Part shown: positions 8,163 through 16,651 of the stretch, in pieces
Layout of the letters: each line of letters starts with the position of its first letter
How positions within the stretch are numbered: position 1 is the first letter of the stretch
From: Burkholderia sp. PAMC 26561
GTDB taxonomy: Bacteria > Pseudomonadota > Gammaproteobacteria > Burkholderiales > Burkholderiaceae
DNA: 64,000 nucleotides
Direction of reading: 5' to 3'
Assembly (NCBI RefSeq): GCF_001557535.2
Contig: NZ_CP014306.1
Location: 1,426,001-1,490,000 of the forward strand
Translations under genes and position numbers: made by a program
Notes under the pieces: model-generated
What the model was told of the DNA's origin: nothing
Database searches by the model: none
What the model saw: the letters and a program-made list of their open reading frames with translations, nothing else

Positions 8163-8807
8163 TTAAACTGATGGCTTTTTGGCGGATTGACGCTTCTCAC
8201 CTGCGAGAGCGCGGTTCGAGCGGCAGAAGCAGGCGGCTTCGTGGTCGTTGACCATTCCGGTCGCCTGCATGAAGGCGTAGCACGTGGTGGATCCGACGAA
8301 CGTACAACCGAATTTCCTCAGCGCGCGACTCAATGCGTCCGATATTTCCGTGGAGGCCGGCGCGTGCGAGTACGAAGCGCGCGGAGTGTCGACAGGCGTG
8401 CCGCCGACAAACGACCACACGAATGCCGCGAAGGAGCCGTGCTCAGCCTGAATTCGCTGTACCGCGCGAGCGTTGGCGACAGCGGATGCGATCTTCGCCC
8501 TGTTGCGGATGATGCGGGCATCGAGCAGGAGTTTGGCTGCATCGTTTTCCGAGAAGGCGGCGATCCTGTCGATATTGAAGTTGTGAAACAGCGTCTTGTA
8601 GCCCTCGCGCTTGTTAAGAATCGTCGACCAGGACAAGCCGGCCTGAGCGCCCTCGAGCACGAGCATTTCGAAGAGATGACGATCGTCGTGCGAGGGGACG
8701 CCCCATTCCGTGTCGTGATAGTGGGCGAGGGCCGGCGTGCTCACCCAGCCGCAGCGGTGCGGCTCGGGAGTTTCGTTGGGCTGGGCTGATCTCTTAGGTT
8801 TTGTCAT
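8163..8807 (-). CDS. tag: DNA-3-methyladenine glycosylase I
   Basis: 214 residues, base-excision repair enzyme that removes 3-methyladenine. It has the Tag signature at residues 19-60: RCGWVSTPALAHYHDTEWGV then LFEMLVLEGAQAGLSWSTIL. The zinc-binding C-terminal region has NDHEAACFCR. The extra basic tail (EKRQSAKKPSV) and a polar N-terminal extension of about 18 residues make it slightly longer than E. coli Tag (187). No partner genes nearby; it is divergent from the BadF-type kinase. Confidence 0.95.
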   Translation of the reverse strand: MTKPKRSAQPNETPEPHRCGWVSTPALAHYHDTEWGVPSHDDRHLFEMLVLEGAQAGLSWSTILNKREGYKTLFHNFNIDRIAAFSENDAAKLLLDARIIRNRAKIASAVANARAVQRIQAEHGSFAAFVWSFVGGTPVDTPRASYSHAPASTEISDALSRALRKFGCTFVGSTTCYAFMQATGMVNDHEAACFCRSNRALAGEKRQSAKKPSV

Positions 8808-8969
8808 GGCTGATTCAGGGGATGCATGGTGAACGTTCGATCAGCATAGGTGGAAGGCTTTGCGCGGAACAGTCGGCCGAATGGCATGGTTGGTGATGCG
8901 GTCTTGCGTTCAAGTTGTATCCCATTCGGCTGAGTGGCGGTCCCGGCGCCGGGCCGTTAAGCTTCCGGC

Positions 8970-9872
8970 ATGACTAAATCAAACCACTCCTACTCTTATC
9001 TGATCGGCGTCGATGGCGGCGGCAGCGGCACGCGTGTTGTCCTGGCCGACGCAAACGGCGTCGAACTCGCTCGTGCGTCGGGTGGACCTTCAGGGCTTGG
9101 ACTTGGCGTCGAGCGCGCCTGGAAAGCGATCGACTCAACGATCTCACGCGCGTTCGGTTCGGCGGGCTTGCCGTTCGAATGGCAAGCCTGTGCGCTCGGC
9201 TGCGGCCTGGCCGGCGTGAACCACGCTGGCTGGCTCGCCCAGTTTCATGAAAGTGCGCCGGATGGATGCGCACTTGTTGTCGAAAGTGACGCATTGACTA
9301 CGCTCCTGGGCGCTCACGGCGGCGAGCCTGGCGTGATCGTGGCGCTGGGTACGGGCAGCATCGCGGCATCGCTTGATACGCAGGGTCAAGTCGCGATTGC
9401 GGGCGGCTATGGGTTTCCGAGCGGTGATGAAGCGAGCGGCGCATGGCTCGGCATGCGCGCGGCGGTGCATCTGCAGCGCGTCCTGGATGGGCGCGCGCCG
9501 GCTGACGACTGGTCCCATGCGCTGCTTGAATGCACCAATGTCGCCGATCGCGATGGTCTGGTGGTGTGGCTGAGCGCTGCCAACCAGACCGCCTATGCCA
9601 CGCTCGCACCCACGATCTTCCAGCATCGAAATCATCCGTTCGCCGAGCGGCTGCTTCAGGAGGCGGGTCGCGAGATCGAGACGATGGTGGCGGCGCTCGA
9701 CCCCGACAAGGTAATGCCGGTGGCATTGTGCGGCGGTCTTGCGAGCCCGCTCGAACCGTTTGTGCCGGAGACGCTTCGCGCCCGCTTGCGAGTACCGCTT
9801 GCGGACTCAGCAGCGGGCGCGCTGCAACTGGCTCACCGCGCGGCGGCGGGGGAAGGGCAGGCAGCGCGCTAG
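8970..9872 (+). CDS. BadF/BadG/BcrA/BcrD-type ATPase, probable N-acetylglucosamine/glucosamine kinase
   Basis: 300 residues with an ASKHA nucleotide-binding fold. The phosphate-1 loop is at about 13-27 (GVDGGGSGTRVVLAD), the phosphate-2 loop at VIVALGTGSIA, and GFPSGDEASGAWLG follows, typical of the GspK/NAGK branch. The expected reaction is ATP-dependent phosphorylation of an amino sugar in the cytoplasm. A HAD-IIB sugar phosphatase starts 39 bases downstream on the same strand, so the pair may act on the same sugar-phosphate pool. The exact substrate is not shown. Confidence 0.85.
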   Translation: MTKSNHSYSYLIGVDGGGSGTRVVLADANGVELARASGGPSGLGLGVERAWKAIDSTISRAFGSAGLPFEWQACALGCGLAGVNHAGWLAQFHESAPDGCALVVESDALTTLLGAHGGEPGVIVALGTGSIAASLDTQGQVAIAGGYGFPSGDEASGAWLGMRAAVHLQRVLDGRAPADDWSHALLECTNVADRDGLVVWLSAANQTAYATLAPTIFQHRNHPFAERLLQEAGREIETMVAALDPDKVMPVALCGGLASPLEPFVPETLRARLRVPLADSAAGALQLAHRAAAGEGQAAR

Positions 9873-9911
9873 AATGACAGAGTCCTAACAGCTAAAAGGA
9901 AGCGCCTTCCC

Positions 9912-10736
9912 ATGTATTCGATCATCGCAACCGATCTCGACGGCACCTTGCTCAACAGCGACCATCAGGTCGACCCGTTCACCGTCGAAACGGTCCGCGA
10001 ACTTGAAGCGCAAGGGGTGCGTTTCATTATCGCCACGGGGCGGCATTACCGGGACGTGGTGGGGATTCGAATGGTGCTGGGTATCAATGCGTATCTCATC
10101 ACGTCGAACGGCGCCCGCATCCACGCGCCCGACAACGAGCGTATTTACGCGCGTGACATTGCGCCTTCAGCCGTGCGCCGGCTCGTCCAGCCGGATCTGG
10201 CGGGCAGCGAGCGTGTGATCGTGAACCTGTTCGCCGACGACGCCTGGCTGATCGACCGGCATGCGCCGACCTTGCTCGAATTTCACCAGGATTCGGGATT
10301 CAACTATGACGTCATGGATCTGCGCCAGCACGACGGCGAGAACATTGCGAAGGTGCTTTATATTGGCGATCCGGAAGATTTGAAGGTGACCGCGGCGAAT
10401 CTCGAACGTGAATTCGGCGATTCCATCTACGTGACCTTTTCAATGCCGGATTGCCTGGAGGTGATGACGTCGGATGTATCCAAGGGAAGGGCATTGCGGT
10501 TCGTGCTGGACCGGCTCGATATCGATACCGCGCATTGCGTGGCGTTCGGCGACAACATGAATGATATCGACTTGCTTGAAACCGCCGGACGTCCATTCAT
10601 GATGAAAAACGCGAATCCTGATCTGGTCAAGCGCCTGCCGAATATTCCGAGAACTGGCAATAACTTCGAGGCAGGGGTCGCACATCAGCTGCGCAGTTTG
10701 TTCGGCATGAGCGACAAAATCGCCGCTGGCGAGTAA
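9912..10736 (+). CDS. Cof-type HAD-IIB hydrolase (sugar-phosphate phosphatase)
   Basis: 274 residues. The HAD catalytic motif DLDGTLLNSD contains nucleophile Asp8 and acid Asp10. Motif 2 is FIIATGRHY and motif 4 is GDNMNDIDLLE. The large insert between motifs is the IIB cap of the Cof/YidA/YbiV group, which dephosphorylates small sugar phosphates. AAGGAAG lies upstream of the ATG. It follows the amino-sugar kinase gene and is closed by a bidirectional terminator. Confidence 0.92.
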   Translation: MYSIIATDLDGTLLNSDHQVDPFTVETVRELEAQGVRFIIATGRHYRDVVGIRMVLGINAYLITSNGARIHAPDNERIYARDIAPSAVRRLVQPDLAGSERVIVNLFADDAWLIDRHAPTLLEFHQDSGFNYDVMDLRQHDGENIAKVLYIGDPEDLKVTAANLEREFGDSIYVTFSMPDCLEVMTSDVSKGRALRFVLDRLDIDTAHCVAFGDNMNDIDLLETAGRPFMMKNANPDLVKRLPNIPRTGNNFEAGVAHQLRSLFGMSDKIAAGE

Positions 10737-10756
10737 CACGACCAAACGCGAACAAT

Positions 10757-10791
10757 AAAAAAGGAGCGCCCATACGGCCGCTCCTTTTTTT
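10757..10791. terminator. Bidirectional terminator
   Basis: AAAAAAGGAGCG pairs with CGCTCCTTTTTTT across a short loop (10757-10791). It separates the convergent HAD hydrolase and the small exported-protein gene. The annotated reading frame of the latter runs into the terminator, one hint that its frame is disturbed. Confidence 0.85.
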
Positions 10792-11116
10792 AGATCTGGC
10801 GAAACGCCGGATCTTTATCCACGATGATTCCATCCGCCGCGATTATCGCCGCCATAATTCCCGCCGCGATGGTCCCAGCCGGTACGATCCCAACGGCCCC
10901 GGTCCGGTCCGCCCCAGCGCGGTTCATCGTGATGACGCCAGGCGGGCGGCGCCGCACGATAATAAGGTGCGGGTTGTACATAAACGCCGCGGGACTTGTA
11001 TAAACCGGTGCGCCAAGCGACAAGCCGATATTCAGATCTGTATGTGCCTGCGCGGCTCCTGCTGCACCTAACGCGAGACCAGCGGCAACCAGCAGATGCG
11101 TAACGATGCGTGTCAT
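10790..11116 (-). pseudogene. Small exported protein, probable frameshift
   Basis: Start at 11116 (MTRIVTHLLVAAGLALGAAG) with AAGGAG upstream. The first about 25 residues are a clear Sec signal peptide ending in AQA. The continuous frame gives 108 residues, but its second half is an odd Ile/Ala/Gly-rich sequence that runs into the terminator. Moving to the neighbouring frame near 11000 gives VYVQPAPYYRAAPPAWRHHD, then a Trp/Arg/Gly/His/Asp-rich tail ending GGWNHRG at a stop (10815-10817) just before the terminator. That composition is what I know from the small exported proteins of Burkholderia that start in the same way. One missing base near 11000 would explain it, as mutation or sequencing error. 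Function unknown. Confidence 0.6.
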
Positions 11117-11463
11117 GGTGTTCTCCTTTATGGGCGACGCGTGTCGCATGAATCTAATGTACGCATCCGTCGTCTTACGAGTGTCGACGAGTTGTTACCG
11201 GGTGAAAGTGTTGCGAAAGGGAGTCTGCGGGATTAAAGCGTGGCTGGCATGGGTGCAAAACCCATGATGGTAAAAGCTTTGCGGTTGATGGAACGGCGTG
11301 TGGCTCTGACGGCCAGCATTTCCAGATTCGAAAAGCAGTAAACGCACATTACATTTGTCGCAGCCGATTCATATTGCCTGGCTGGTTTAAACGGTTGAAA
11401 CCGCGACCTCAATAAAAAAACGGGCGCCGGGCGCCCGTTTTTCCTCAATCGACTTGCTGTGAA
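11117..11463. other. Intergenic region with no gene seen
   Basis: About 350 bases between the exported protein and aqpZ. It should hold the promoter of the minus-strand exported protein at its left end and the aqpZ terminator (11414-11442) at its right. A 71-codon minus-strand open frame crosses it, but has no ribosome site and runs through the terminator. Confidence 0.45.
11414..11442. terminator. Bidirectional terminator after aqpZ
   Basis: A7, then CGGGCGCC-GGG-CGCCCG-type stem (11421-11437), then T5. It has U-tracts on both strands and lies about 20 bases past the aqpZ stop. Confidence 0.85.
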
Positions 11464-12177
11464 TCAGGCCGATGCAAGCGCCCGTTTCTTCGCGCCGGTC
11501 AGCAGCGGATAAACCACACCCGCGATGATCGCGCCGATGATCGGTGCAACCCAGAACAGCCACAGTTGTTCCACTGCCGCGCCGCCGACGAACAATGCCG
11601 GGCCGGTCGAGCGAGCCGGGTTCACAGACGTGTTGGTCACCGGGATCGAGATCAGGTGGATTAGCGTCAGGCACAGGCCGATTGCGATCGGCGCAAATCC
11701 GGCGGGCGCACGGCTGTCGGTTGCGCCAAGGATGACGAACAGGAAGAAGAACGTCATGACCACTTCGCAGACGAGCGCGGCCATCATCGAGTAATGACCA
11801 GGCGATTGGTCGCCAAAGCCATTGGTCGCGAAACCGCCGAGTTCAAAGGTCGGCGAACCGCTTGCGATCACATACAGCACGTACGCGCCTAGAATGCCGC
11901 CAATCACTTGCGCGACAATGTACGGAGCCAGATCGCGAACCGGAAAGCGGCCGGCGACGGTCAAGCCAACGCTTACGGCCGGGTTCAGGTGGCAACCGGA
12001 GATGTGGCCGATGGCATAAGCCATGGTGAGCACGGTCAGGCCAAACGCGAGCGAGACGCCCGCAAAGCCAATACCAAGTTGAGGAAATCCAGCGGCAAGT
12101 ACGGCGCTTCCGCAGCCGCCCAGCACGAGCCAGAACGTACCAAACATTTCTGCGCCGAGGCGCTGTCCCAATCGCAT
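11464..12177 (-). CDS. aqpZ: Aquaporin Z
   Basis: 237 residues, six transmembrane helices and both MIP-family NPA boxes: [12 protein letters not shown] and [15 protein letters not shown]. Together they form the water-selective channel. The Cys in SGCHLNP sits where AqpZ has Thr/Ser near the filter. The start is placed at 12177 ([20 protein letters not shown]), where family homology begins, with AGGA upstream; a longer open frame adds an unrelated 44 residues. The gene is alone, divergent from the H-NS-like gene across an AT-rich gap. Confidence 0.95.
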   Translation of the reverse strand: MRLGQRLGAEMFGTFWLVLGGCGSAVLAAGFPQLGIGFAGVSLAFGLTVLTMAYAIGHISGCHLNPAVSVGLTVAGRFPVRDLAPYIVAQVIGGILGAYVLYVIASGSPTFELGGFATNGFGDQSPGHYSMMAALVCEVVMTFFFLFVILGATDSRAPAGFAPIAIGLCLTLIHLISIPVTNTSVNPARSTGPALFVGGAAVEQLWLFWVAPIIGAIIAGVVYPLLTGAKKRALASA

Positions 12178-12471
12178 GATTCGAAGTCCTAAAAATATAT
12201 AAAAAACTGAAACGTTTTCGCTGCGTGTGATCGCTATTAAATTGACGACCAAATGCAGCGGGTAGGCAGTGTAATCCGAGTATCGGCAGTAGTTGTCAAC
12301 AATTGTCAAATCAGCCAGAACTAAGGCAAGTCCTATTAAGATTGGCCTATAGTTTCAAGAATCTTCTTAAGTTGTTTGGGACTTTCTGCAATTGCGTTGG
12401 CAACCGTTGCATCTTTTATTCGATATCGTTAGGCTTCTCAATAATCGCTGCCTATTGAAAAGGGATTGGAA

Positions 12472-12777
12472 ATGTCGCAATACATTGAGCTGAAGGCGCA
12501 AATAGCCAAACTTCAGGAGCAGGCTGAAGTAGCGCGCCGCACGGAACTGGAAGCTGTACTCGTGGATATACGGCGGAAGATCGTTGAGTATGGGCTTACC
12601 GCACAGGATTTGGGGCTGACGGTTGTACGCCGCGGGCGCCCGCCGAAGAAAGAACCATTGCCACCGGTCTACCAGGATCCCAAGTCAGGTAATACGTGGA
12701 GTGGCCGTGGCAAACCGCCGAAGTGGATCGTGGGTAAAAGCCGGGAGCGTTTCTTGATTAATCAGGAGCATTCCTGA
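12472..12777 (+). CDS. H-NS-family nucleoid-associated protein
   Basis: 101 residues. Residues 1-50 form a coiled-coil oligomerisation region (YIELKAQIAKLQEQ). The C-terminal DNA-binding motif is the family hallmark, TWSGRGKPPKWI, preceded by RRGRPPKKE, an AT-hook-like basic stretch. Start ATG 12472 has AAAAGGGA at a good distance; a TTG two codons earlier is too close to it. H-NS-type proteins silence AT-rich DNA. Its own upstream region is conspicuously AT-rich compared with the surroundings, as in autoregulated members. Confidence 0.92.
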   Translation: MSQYIELKAQIAKLQEQAEVARRTELEAVLVDIRRKIVEYGLTAQDLGLTVVRRGRPPKKEPLPPVYQDPKSGNTWSGRGKPPKWIVGKSRERFLINQEHS

Positions 12778-12833
12778 CAACGCCGTGCATCGGGACAAAC
12801 TGCGAAAAAGGCCCCGCTGGTGTCTCTGGATAC

Positions 12834-12867
12834 AAAAAAATCCACCCTGTTGCGGGTGGATTTTTTT
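12834..12867. terminator. Bidirectional terminator
   Basis: A7, stem TCCACCC / GGGTGGA (12841-12847, 12854-12860), then T7. It separates the convergent H-NS-like and glycosyltransferase genes. Confidence 0.88.
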
Positions 12868-12966
12868 GCGCTGCAATAACGCGATTTATTCCAGCTAAGT
12901 AAATCAAAAATTCTCCGATGTCGAATCTTTATGGATCGCAACATCGGATTAATCGGCGTTCCTCGA

Positions 12967-14031
12967 TCAGCCTACTGCAACCTGGCGCAGCATCGGGCGC
13001 TTTGCCGCCTGAAGCAGGGCGGTATAGCTGTCGACATAATTCTGCGCCATCGTGCTTGCACAGAAACGGCGTTCGAACTGCGCGCGGATTTCGGTGCGCG
13101 ACAGTTCATCGAGTCGCTGAAGTGCGCCAACTGCGCCCTGCACGTCTTCGCAGATAAAGCCCGTCACGCCGTGATCGATGACTTCCGGGACCGAACCGCG
13201 ATTGAATGCGATTACCGGCGTACCGCACGCCATGGCTTCGATCATCACAAGGCCAAACGGCTCCGACCAGTCGATCGGGAACAGCAGCGCCTTGGCGCCC
13301 GACAGGAACTCCGGCTTTTGCTGCTCGTTGATCTCGCCGACGAATTCCACATTTGCGCTCGAAAGTAACGGCTCGATCGTGCTCTTGAAGTACTCCTGGT
13401 CAACCTTGTCAACCTTTGCGGCGATCTTCAGCGGCAGACCGGTTTGCGCTGCGATCTGAATTGCCAGATCGGCGCGCTTTTCCGGGCAAATACGGCCGAG
13501 AAAGGCGAGGTATTCCGGCTTCTTGTGTTTTTGCGGCGTCAGGAGATCCTGCGGTAGCCCGTGGTAAATCGTGTTTAGCCACGCGGCTTGCGGCAGCGGC
13601 TGGCGCTGCGAATCCGAGATCGAGATGACCGGCGCTTCTGGAAATGCATCGAAAACCGGCTGCAATTCGGGCAGGTCAAGACGGCCATGCAGCGTAGTCA
13701 CGAACGGCGTATCCATCTGCGAGAACGTCGAAAACGGCATGTAGTCGAGGTGGAAGTGGAGCACGTCGAACTCATGCGCGCGGCGGCGAACCTTCTCCAG
13801 CAGCAGCGCGTGGGGCGCGTTCCAGTCACGGATGGTCGGGTCGAGGCGCAGCGCACGCGGCCATGCGGCGTCGAGCGTCGCCTTGGTTTCCGAATCGCCG
13901 CTTGCAAAGAGCGTCACGTCGTGACCGAGATCAACCAGGGCGTCGCTCAAATACGAGACAACGCGCTCGGTGCCGCCGTAGAACTTCGGAGGAACTGCTT
14001 CGTGCAAGGGTGCAATTTGTGCGATACGCAT
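12967..14031 (-). CDS. Glycosyltransferase family 4 protein
   Basis: 354 residues with two Rossmann-like halves (GT-B fold). The N-terminal acceptor side has MRIAQIAPLHEAVPPKFYGG with the glycine-rich loop GGTERVV. The C-terminal donor side has LAFLGRICPEKRADLAI and the E-x7-E motif SEPFGLVMIEAMACGTPVIA. It is cytoplasmic or membrane-associated. The sugar donor cannot be read from the sequence; no capsule or LPS cluster surrounds it. AGGAGAG lies upstream of the start on the minus strand. Confidence 0.9.
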   Translation of the reverse strand: MRIAQIAPLHEAVPPKFYGGTERVVSYLSDALVDLGHDVTLFASGDSETKATLDAAWPRALRLDPTIRDWNAPHALLLEKVRRRAHEFDVLHFHLDYMPFSTFSQMDTPFVTTLHGRLDLPELQPVFDAFPEAPVISISDSQRQPLPQAAWLNTIYHGLPQDLLTPQKHKKPEYLAFLGRICPEKRADLAIQIAAQTGLPLKIAAKVDKVDQEYFKSTIEPLLSSANVEFVGEINEQQKPEFLSGAKALLFPIDWSEPFGLVMIEAMACGTPVIAFNRGSVPEVIDHGVTGFICEDVQGAVGALQRLDELSRTEIRAQFERRFCASTMAQNYVDSYTALLQAAKRPMLRQVAVG

Positions 14032-14439
14032 AACGTGACTCTCCTGTTCGTTGCGGCTTCGAAATACGGTTTCCGATAGAAACCCGCTGAAGCCCTGCGG
14101 ACGGGCCAGCCTCTATGCTGCCGCCCCCGTTGGAAATCGGACCCGGGTGAATCGGGTTATCCCTTACGACCCATTATCAAGATGACTGCGGTTATCGCCG
14201 AGTCATTTTGCAAACGCTTAACCTTGTTACAGGGCGAAACACCGCTGGCTACGAATTGCTGACAACGGCTGAGGTCCTTGCCTGGCGGGCGATTGCATGA
14301 ATATCGACAAGCTGCGTCGGACTTGATGCGATGCCCAGGACGCAACAATGAGCAATGCCTGTGCCAAGGGTGCGAAAGGCACCACAGCCCGCCTCGTATG
14401 GTTTCAGCCACCAAACCGGGTCAATTCGAAGCGGTTTTG

Positions 14440-14467
14440 CAAAGTAATTGCCGGACGGTGCCGTTAA
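14440..14467 (+). promoter_or_regulatory. Candidate sigma-28 (FliA) promoter of the mot-che operon
   Basis: CAAAGTAA (14440-14447) and GCCGTTAA (14460-14467) with a 12-base spacer, against TAAAGTTT-N11-GCCGATAA in E. coli. The -10 element matches 7 of 8. A leader of about 260 bases to motA is implied, containing two inverted repeats. Confidence 0.5.
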
Positions 14468-14544
14468 ACAATCAATGCGCCCGTGTTGTAAGAAAAAATG
14501 CGCTTGATAGGTAAATCGAAAGCGGGTTTTGCAGAAGTTGGACG

Positions 14545-14597
14545 ACAAATCGGCAGGTTTGCCCGATTTGTTCACGGGATTTTGCGTTGCCCGTGAA
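14545..14597. repeat. Two adjacent inverted repeats in the motA leader
   Basis: ACAAATCGG (14545-14553) inverted at 14563-14571, directly followed by TTCACGGG (14571-14578) inverted at 14590-14597. Both are perfect. No U-run follows, so these are more likely regulator sites or leader RNA structures than terminators. Confidence 0.55.
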
Positions 14598-14733
14598 TCA
14601 CCTTACACGGTAATCGCCCCGCCAATAAAGACGCAGCCGGTTTCGCGCCGCCCATTTCCCTTCAAAGTTTTCCAGCCTCGTGCCGTAAACCACTTAACGG
14701 CGGTTTCGCCGCTGCAACCATGAGGATTCGATT

Positions 14734-15594
14734 GTGCTGATTTTCATCGGAACACTAGTGACGCTTTTGTCGGTTTTCGGCGGTTATGCGCTGGAAGGCG
14801 GGCATCTGGGCGCGCTGGTCCAACCCGTTGAAATCCTGATGATTGCAGGTGCGGGTGTCGGCGCTTTCATCCTCGGCAACGGCATGAAGACGATCAAGGC
14901 CACGCTGCGCGTGATCCCGACACTCTTCAAAGGCTCCAAGTACAACAAGGATGTGTACATGGAGCTGATGGCGCTTCTCTACGTGCTGCTTGCCAAGGCG
15001 CGCAAGGAAGGCACGCTGACGCTGGAATCCGACATCGACGATCCGGCTAAAAGCCCGATCTTTGCGCAGTATCCGAAGATCCTCGCGGATCACCATATCG
15101 TCGAGTTCCTGACCGATTATTTGCGCCTGATGGTCGGCGGCAACATGAACGCGTTCGAGATCGAAAGCCTGATGGACGAGGAAATCGAAACGCATCACGC
15201 CGAAGGCGAAGGCCCGGCGCAGGCGCTCCACAAGGTCGGCGACGCAATGCCTGCGTTCGGCATCGTCGCGGCCGTGATGGGTGTGGTCCATACCATGGCA
15301 TCCGCCGATCAGCCGCCCGCGATTCTCGGCGAAATGATCGCGCAGGCGCTGGTCGGGACGTTCCTCGGCATCTTGTTGTCGTACGGGTTGATCGGGCCGC
15401 TGGCGAGCGTTGCGGAGCAGCGCGTGGCCGAGTCGACGAAGATGTTCCAGTGCATCAAGGTCACGATTCTCGCGAGCCTGAACGGTTATGCCCCGGCTAT
15501 TGCGGTCGAGTTCGGCCGCAAGGTGCTTTTCTCCACCGAGCGTCCGTCGTTCTCCGAACTGGAAGAACACGTGCGCCGCGTGAAGGCCAAGTAA
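14734..15594 (+). CDS. motA: Flagellar motor stator protein MotA
   Basis: 286 residues, four transmembrane helices. MotA forms the inner-membrane stator ring around MotB and pushes on FliG. Residues known to matter in E. coli MotA are at the same numbers here: Arg90 and Glu98 in the cytoplasmic loop and Pro173 in AMPAFG. The start is GTG 14734 with TGAGGA seven bases upstream. First gene of a plus-strand run of eleven motility and chemotaxis genes with short gaps. The family feature is certain. Confidence 0.97.
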   Translation: MLIFIGTLVTLLSVFGGYALEGGHLGALVQPVEILMIAGAGVGAFILGNGMKTIKATLRVIPTLFKGSKYNKDVYMELMALLYVLLAKARKEGTLTLESDIDDPAKSPIFAQYPKILADHHIVEFLTDYLRLMVGGNMNAFEIESLMDEEIETHHAEGEGPAQALHKVGDAMPAFGIVAAVMGVVHTMASADQPPAILGEMIAQALVGTFLGILLSYGLIGPLASVAEQRVAESTKMFQCIKVTILASLNGYAPAIAVEFGRKVLFSTERPSFSELEEHVRRVKAK

Positions 15595-15631
15595 CGCCTT
15601 CACGCGAGAACGCGCTCCCGGAGAATCTGCC

Positions 15632-16603
15632 ATGTCCAACAAAACCGATCGCCCGATCTTCATCAAACGGATCGTATCGAGCAAGAAAGCGCATCACGGC
15701 GGCGCGTGGAAGCTTGCGTACGCTGACTTCATGACCGCGATGATGGCGTTCTTCCTGCTCATGTGGCTGCTGAGCGCGGTGTCGCCAGTGCAGCGCCAGG
15801 GCATTGCGGAGTATTTCAACATGCCGCTCAAGAACGCCATCATGGGCGGGCAGAGTTCAGGCATGGACTCGAGCATTCTCAACGGCGGCGGACGCGATAT
15901 CTCCAGCCCCGAGCAAGGCACGACACGCATGAGCGACGGCACGCGGCGCTCGAATCGCATTGATGAACAAACGCTGAGAGACGCGCAAGGCGAACTTGAA
16001 CGCCGCGATCAGGCGCGCTTGCACGACCTGCAGGTCAAGCTGATGTCGGCGATAGATGCAAATCCGGTGTTGCGCCAGTTCCGCCAGCAGATTCGCATCG
16101 ATTCGACGCAGCAAGGTTTGCGCATTGAAATTGTCGATACACAAAAGCGGCCGATGTTCGCCCTCGCAAGCAATTCCGTGCAGCCGTACATGCGCGACAT
16201 CCTGCGCGAAATCGGCAAGGCGCTCAACGACGTGCCGAACCGGATCGTCGTGCAGGGACATACCGACGCCACGCAATACGCGGGCGGCGAGAAGGGCTAC
16301 AGCAACTGGGAATTATCGGCGGATCGTGCCAACGCATCGCGCCGCGAATTGATTTCGGGCGGCATGGATGAAGCGAAGGTCTTGCGTGTGATCGGGTTGG
16401 CATCGACGCAAAACCTGAACAAGCAGGACGCCCTGGATCCGGAAAACCGCCGCATCAGCATTCTCGTTTTGAATCGCAAATCGGAAGAGTCGATGACACG
16501 CGACGAAACCGCCGCGACCACGATTACCAGCAATCCCCTTAACGCTGGCAATGCCACGCCTGGACTCGGCGCGCTCGTGCCGGGCAAAGCGGCGGCCAAG
16601 TAG
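15632..16603 (+). CDS. motB: Flagellar motor stator protein MotB
   Basis: 323 residues. A single membrane helix follows WKLAYADFMTAMMAFFLLMW and contains the proton-carrying Asp32. The periplasmic C-terminal OmpA-like domain (about 150-285) anchors the stator to peptidoglycan; its signature is VVQGHTDATQY and ELSADRANASRREL. A variable low-complexity tail follows. It starts 37 bases after motA, with CCGGAGA upstream. Proton-driven (MotB) rather than sodium-driven assignment is inferred from family resemblance. Confidence 0.97.
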   Translation: MSNKTDRPIFIKRIVSSKKAHHGGAWKLAYADFMTAMMAFFLLMWLLSAVSPVQRQGIAEYFNMPLKNAIMGGQSSGMDSSILNGGGRDISSPEQGTTRMSDGTRRSNRIDEQTLRDAQGELERRDQARLHDLQVKLMSAIDANPVLRQFRQQIRIDSTQQGLRIEIVDTQKRPMFALASNSVQPYMRDILREIGKALNDVPNRIVVQGHTDATQYAGGEKGYSNWELSADRANASRRELISGGMDEAKVLRVIGLASTQNLNKQDALDPENRRISILVLNRKSEESMTRDETAATTITSNPLNAGNATPGLGALVPGKAAAK

Positions 16604-16651
16604 CCAGCTTCAGGAAAAGCCTCAAAACATCGGACCAGGTACGACAAAACC

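Larger units (their letters stand above)
14032..14733. other. 700-bp gene-free region upstream of motA (flhDC absent)
   Basis: Translating both strands gives nothing like FlhD or FlhC, the master regulators I would expect directly before motA in Burkholderiaceae. What it does hold: a candidate FliA promoter (14440-14467) and two adjacent perfect inverted repeats (14545-14571 and 14571-14597). The short open frames here have no ribosome sites or recognisable sequence. Confidence 0.6.

Noticed and set aside
9885..10124. Minus-strand frame over the HAD hydrolase start
   Set aside because: Shadow of the HAD gene, whose catalytic motifs are intact.
11233..11448. 71-codon minus-strand frame beside aqpZ
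   Set aside because: Runs through the aqpZ terminator and has no ribosome site or homology.
14249..14575. 108-codon minus-strand frame before motA
   Set aside because: No ribosome site, unlike FlhD or FlhC, and codon use does not look coding.
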